From contig NZ_JAGGQG010000003.1 in NCBI RefSeq assembly GCF_018613415.1, positions 1-64,000 of the forward strand: a stretch of DNA of 64,000 nt, given 5' to 3'. Below the pieces are notes generated by a model, which worked only from the letters and a program-made list of their open reading frames with translations, ran no database searches and was not told where the DNA came from. The stretch's first letter is position 1, and the number at the start of each line of letters is the position of its first letter. Of the stretch, positions 60,821 to 64,000 are shown in pieces. This DNA comes from Bacillus sp. ISL-18. Lineage in GTDB: Bacteria > Bacillota > Bacilli > Bacillales > Cytobacillaceae. Made by a program: the position numbers and the translations under genes.

Positions 60821-62392
60821 CTATTTGCTGGAATCTGGGGCTAGAAGCTGCTCTAATTGTTTTCGCAAAATAAATTTTTGAATTTTACCACTAGCATTCC
60901 GCGGAAGTGTCTCACAAAAAACGTAATTACGAGGGCGTTTATAATTAGCCAGTTTGCCGCTGTTTTTACAATACTCATCCAGTTCCTGTTCCGTAACCGC
61001 TGGATTCTTTTTTACAATAAAGGCAGTAACGGTTTCTCCCCAGCGGTCATCTGGCTGACCCACGACGGCCACGTCCAAGACATCAGGATGCCCATGCAAC
61101 AAGTCTTCTACTTCCCGTGGATAAATATTTTCTCCACCGCTTATAATCATGTCATCGACACGGTCATTGACATATAGGTATCCTTCTTCATCCAGATAAC
61201 CGATATCCCCAGAGTGGTACCAGCCTTTGTACAGGGCATTTTCAGTCGCATCTTCCAGATTAAAATAACCATTCATCATACATGGCCCCTGTACAATAAT
61301 CTCGCCTGTTTCTCCCACTGGAACGATATCTTCCGGATCGGAAGGACCATCTTCTCTTGTGCGGACGATTCGAATATCATGACTTAAAGCGGCTTGTCCG
61401 GCAGATCCTGCTTTCCGGAGCTGATCATTCTCTGACAAAAAGGTAATAGCTGGTCCCATTTCTGTCATCCCGTAAGCCTGAATCAGCGAGATACCTAAGC
61501 GGTCATGCAGCGCGTGAACAAGCGATGGGGCCATGGGAGCCGCACCATAAAGTCCTAGCTTCAAACTGGAGAGATTATATCGAGTTAAATCTTCTTGAAG
61601 GAGCATATTCCACATCGTTGGAGCGGCAAATAGTTTCGTGATTTTTTCTCTTTCAATTAATGGAAGGATGGCCTCCGGATTAAACTGATGCAAAATGACA
61701 TTACTTGCCCCGACATGCACCCTTGGAATAAAAGCACAATGGAGTTCGGCACAATGGAACATGGGTGCCGTAACAAGACCGACATCGTTCGCTTCAAGCT
61801 TTTCGGCAGCAATACACAATACGCTTTGGTCTACCATATTACGGTGTGTATGCATTACACCTTTGGGCCTTCCAGTAGTTCCGCTTGTATAGATAAACGC
61901 ATAGATGTCAGATTCAGCTACCTCTAATTTAATGTCCTCAGTCGAAGCATCTGCCAGTTTTTCTTGATAGGATGCGGCAAAGTCCGGCTTTTCTTCTTCG
62001 ATAAACCAAAAGGCTGTGTGATCAAATCGGCCTGCAATCGTCTCAATTACTGGCTCCAATGCTTTTTCAAAAAGAACTACCTTTGGAGTGGCATCTGAAA
62101 GAATAAACGCAACCTCTTCCGGCGTTAAACGGAAATTAATTGGATTAAATACCGCCCCGATTTTGGCGCAGGCAAAAAGGGCTGTTCCTAGTTCTTCGGT
62201 ATTAAACATGAAGGTGGATACGCGGTCTCCTTTTTGGACCCCTTCTTTTAAAAGGGCATTGGCTAGCCGAGTCACTTGTTCGCTCCACTCTTGATAGGTA
62301 TAACGGATATTTTTTCTCACATCGTAAATGGCCGGTTTGTTCGGAAACTTTTTCACGGTTAAATCAAAGATTTTGCCAATCGTTGTACTCAT
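60821..62392 (-). CDS. acyl-CoA ligase (AMP-binding, fatty-acid type)
   Basis: A 523-residue adenylate-forming enzyme that activates a carboxylic acid with ATP and CoA. Motifs: AMP-binding loop IYTSGTTGRPKGVMHTH, YGMTEMGPA, hinge GWYHSGDIGYLDEEGYLYVNDR, and the C-terminal catalytic Lys in PRNASGKIQK. ATG near a MITE-free boundary; a short direct repeat lies just upstream (62446-62515). Middle gene of the operon. Confidence 0.92.
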   Translation of the reverse strand: MSTTIGKIFDLTVKKFPNKPAIYDVRKNIRYTYQEWSEQVTRLANALLKEGVQKGDRVSTFMFNTEELGTALFACAKIGAVFNPINFRLTPEEVAFILSDATPKVVLFEKALEPVIETIAGRFDHTAFWFIEEEKPDFAASYQEKLADASTEDIKLEVAESDIYAFIYTSGTTGRPKGVMHTHRNMVDQSVLCIAAEKLEANDVGLVTAPMFHCAELHCAFIPRVHVGASNVILHQFNPEAILPLIEREKITKLFAAPTMWNMLLQEDLTRYNLSSLKLGLYGAAPMAPSLVHALHDRLGISLIQAYGMTEMGPAITFLSENDQLRKAGSAGQAALSHDIRIVRTREDGPSDPEDIVPVGETGEIIVQGPCMMNGYFNLEDATENALYKGWYHSGDIGYLDEEGYLYVNDRVDDMIISGGENIYPREVEDLLHGHPDVLDVAVVGQPDDRWGETVTAFIVKKNPAVTEQELDEYCKNSGKLANYKRPRNYVFCETLPRNASGKIQKFILRKQLEQLLAPDSSK

Positions 62393-62445
62393 TAGGCCGC
62401 CTCCAATAATTTACTTTTTGAGGATTTGGAACTGAAATTTTGTTT

Positions 62446-62515
62446 TTCAGCGATTTTTTCATGGTTATCAGTGATTTTTCATGGTTATCAGCGATTTCCC
62501 AGTACTATCAGCGAA
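62446..62515. repeat. about 20-bp direct repeats (TTATCAGCGATTTTTCATGG type)
   Basis: Four imperfect copies of a TTATCAG(C/T)GATTT unit fill the gap between the thiolase and acyl-CoA ligase genes. It is within an otherwise tightly packed operon; function unknown. Confidence 0.65.
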
Positions 62516-62532
62516 TCCAAATATTAACGCGA

Positions 62533-63687
62533 TTACAGCCTCTCAATAATTGTGGCATTTGCCATTCCATGACCTTCACACATGGTTTGTAATCCATATC
62601 TCCCACCTGTCCGCTCAAGCTCATGCATCATCGTAACCATTAACCGTGCACCACTGCCGCCTAGAGGGTGTCCTAAGGCAATCGCACCTCCGTTCGGATT
62701 TAACTTTTCTTGATTGGCACCGGTCTCCTTCAACCACGCCAAAGGTACTGGAGCAAAGGCTTCATTGACTTCAAATACATCGATATCATCAATCGATAAG
62801 CCTGATTTTTCAAGCGCCTTTTGTGTGGCCGGGATTGGTCCTGTCAGCATTAAGGTGGGGTCTGATCCAACAACCACACGTGTGTGGACTCGAAAACGAG
62901 GTTTCAAACCAAGTTCTTCTGCTTTTTCCCGAGACATCAGTAATAAGGCGGCAGCACCATCACTAATTTGGCTGGAATTCCCGGCATGAATGACCCCATC
63001 TTCTTTAAACGCTGGACGGAGACCGGCTAATGCTTCAAGAGAAGTTCCTTTTCTTGGACCCGAATCCTCCTTAATAACAGCCGTTGTTCCGTCAGGAAGG
63101 GTCACATCAATTGGAAAAATCTCTCTCGAAAAATATCCTTTTTCTTGCGCCTTAAGGGCCTTCTGGTGGCTCTCCAGTGCGAATTGGTCAAGTTCAGCGC
63201 GGGTAAACCCATATTTTTCAGCAATCCTCTCGGCCGACAGCCCCTGGTGAATCATTTCATACTTTGACCGTAACACCGGGCTAAATGGCTCTTCCACCCC
63301 CTTGTAGTTGGATCCCATTGGCACTCGGGACATACTTTCAACACCGCCAGCGATGACCACATCCATGTCTCCAGCAAGGATGGCTTGTGCCGCGAAATGA
63401 ACGGCCTGCTGGCTGGAGCCGCATTGGCGGTCAATCGTTGTTCCTGGAACTTCGATTGGGAATCCGGCAATTAATGCGGCAACCCTTGCTATATCTCCTG
63501 CCTGCTCTCCCGCTTGGGTCACACATCCTAAAATAACGTCATCAATGATTGCTGGATTGATTCCGGTCCTGTTAATAAGCTCTTTTAGGGTTAAACCTGC
63601 CAGGTCATCCGACCTGATATCTTTTAAAACCCCATTTTTTCTCCCAACCGGTGTACGAACGCCTTCTACAATGACAACTTCACGCAT
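62533..63687 (-). CDS. thiolase / acetyl-CoA C-acyltransferase
   Basis: A 384-residue thiolase that cleaves or forms 3-ketoacyl-CoA. The nucleophilic Cys is in DRQCGSSQQAVHFA. The second Cys is in MCEGHGMANA and the catalytic His in GGAIALGHPLGGSGAR. ATG with GGGGG. It is 12 nt from the acyl-CoA dehydrogenase gene, same operon. Confidence 0.95.
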   Translation of the reverse strand: MREVVIVEGVRTPVGRKNGVLKDIRSDDLAGLTLKELINRTGINPAIIDDVILGCVTQAGEQAGDIARVAALIAGFPIEVPGTTIDRQCGSSQQAVHFAAQAILAGDMDVVIAGGVESMSRVPMGSNYKGVEEPFSPVLRSKYEMIHQGLSAERIAEKYGFTRAELDQFALESHQKALKAQEKGYFSREIFPIDVTLPDGTTAVIKEDSGPRKGTSLEALAGLRPAFKEDGVIHAGNSSQISDGAAALLLMSREKAEELGLKPRFRVHTRVVVGSDPTLMLTGPIPATQKALEKSGLSIDDIDVFEVNEAFAPVPLAWLKETGANQEKLNPNGGAIALGHPLGGSGARLMVTMMHELERTGGRYGLQTMCEGHGMANATIIERL

Positions 63688-63699
63688 GATTATTTCCCC

Positions 63700-64000
63700 C
63701 TATAATCCTAGATTTTTTGCAATAATTGTTTTCATGATTTCGTTTGTTCCAGCGTAAATACTAGAAACCTGGATGTCGCGGAACCGCCTCGCAATCTCGT
63801 ATTCTTCCATATAGCCATAGCCGCCGTGGAGCTGCATGCATTCAGAAGCGGTCCGTTTTGCTATGTCCGTTAGTTTCCATTTGGCCATCGACACCTTTGT
63901 TACCACGTTTTTCCCTTCGATGTGTTCGGCGATTAACTGATTTAAAAAGGCTCTGCCCATTTCAATTTCTGTTGCCATTTCAACAATCTTAAACTGGGAA
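63700..64000 (-). CDS. acyl-CoA dehydrogenase, C-terminal part (runs off the right edge)
   Basis: The visible end of a minus-strand gene; the frame stays open beyond 63978, reading SQFKIVEMATEIEMGRAFLN. The C-terminal helices carry QLHGGYGYMEEYEIARRFRDIQ and the typical terminal AGTNEIMKTIIAKNLGL of FAD-dependent acyl-CoA dehydrogenases. Together with thiolase, ligase and CoA-transferase it forms a fatty- or dicarboxylic-acid degradation operon. Confidence 0.93.
   Translation of the reverse strand, partial: SQFKIVEMATEIEMGRAFLNQLIAEHIEGKNVVTKVSMAKWKLTDIAKRTASECMQLHGGYGYMEEYEIARRFRDIQVSSIYAGTNEIMKTIIAKNLGL

Overview
This window looks like chromosome of a spore-forming, facultatively anaerobic Bacillaceae species, probably Bacillus or Neobacillus-like. 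The base composition is low in GC and ribosome binding sites are strong (AAGGAGG type). Many genes are recognisable relatives of Bacillus subtilis genes: yetJ, the lia genes, efeUOB, yhfW, yfmL, yfkAB, gntK/gntP, recQ and a spoVB-like flippase. No rRNA, tRNA or CRISPR array was seen. Most genes lie on the minus strand.

Layout. Positions 1-390 hold the 5' end of an IS256-like transposase and a 52-bp tandem repeat. Positions 0.4-4.3 kb hold a DUF6230/DUF6114/repeat-protein operon with a divergent LuxR-type regulator. Positions 4.4-7 kb hold mscL, yetJ and a flippase. Positions 7-11 kb hold a Fur-boxed iron uptake operon, efeO-efeB-efeU. Positions 11-15 kb hold the cell-envelope stress locus liaI-liaH-liaF-liaS-liaR, with a 247-bp MITE inserted between liaI and liaH; a second copy lies 2 kb away, and both have perfect 8-bp target duplications. 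Positions 15-30.5 kb are mixed housekeeping: a CAP/LysM protein, a FAD-Rieske oxidoreductase, an amidase, a DEAD-box helicase, an MBL hydrolase, a WG-repeat protein, SCP2-domain genes (one frameshifted), a NapH-like polyferredoxin and glnS.

Positions 30.5-38.7 kb form a compact 11-gene operon. It encodes a cytoplasmic molybdopterin reductase with a Cys Mo ligand, a four-cluster ferredoxin subunit, a NarI-like membrane subunit with an extra Cys-rich tail, a Tat-exported Rieske protein, three small unknown proteins, and an NreABC-like sensory set of two kinases, one regulator and one GAF protein. Two NreC-like palindromes lie in its promoter region. I infer a quinol-linked nitrate (or similar oxyanion) reductase with its own sensor.

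Positions 38.8-42.8 kb are the most novel-looking part. A translationally coupled operon encodes a membrane HD-GYP protein, a 21-residue peptide ending CWVCWFG with a perfect Shine-Dalgarno, and a membrane M50-type metalloprotease with a PqqD-like N-terminus. Just upstream is a histidine kinase whose membrane sensor domain is a clear paralogue of that of the HD-GYP protein. This could be an undescribed peptide signalling or RiPP-like system read by a kinase and a c-di-GMP phosphodiesterase.

Positions 43-47.3 kb hold an amino-acid permease, a candidate structured RNA (44844-44964), a C39-like peptidase and a ThrE-type exporter pair. Positions 47.6-52.9 kb are a gluconate module (gntK, gnd, an RpiR-type regulator, gntP) whose promoters share GAAAAAATWTTTTTTC-like palindromes. 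Positions 53-59.5 kb hold a broken hydrolase, a divergent HprK paralogue, yfkAB, a formate/nitrite-type transporter, a six-unit 52-bp tandem repeat related to the one at the left edge, and recQ. Positions 59.7-64 kb are a lipid/acyl-CoA operon: CoA-transferase, acyl-CoA ligase, thiolase and the end of an acyl-CoA dehydrogenase.
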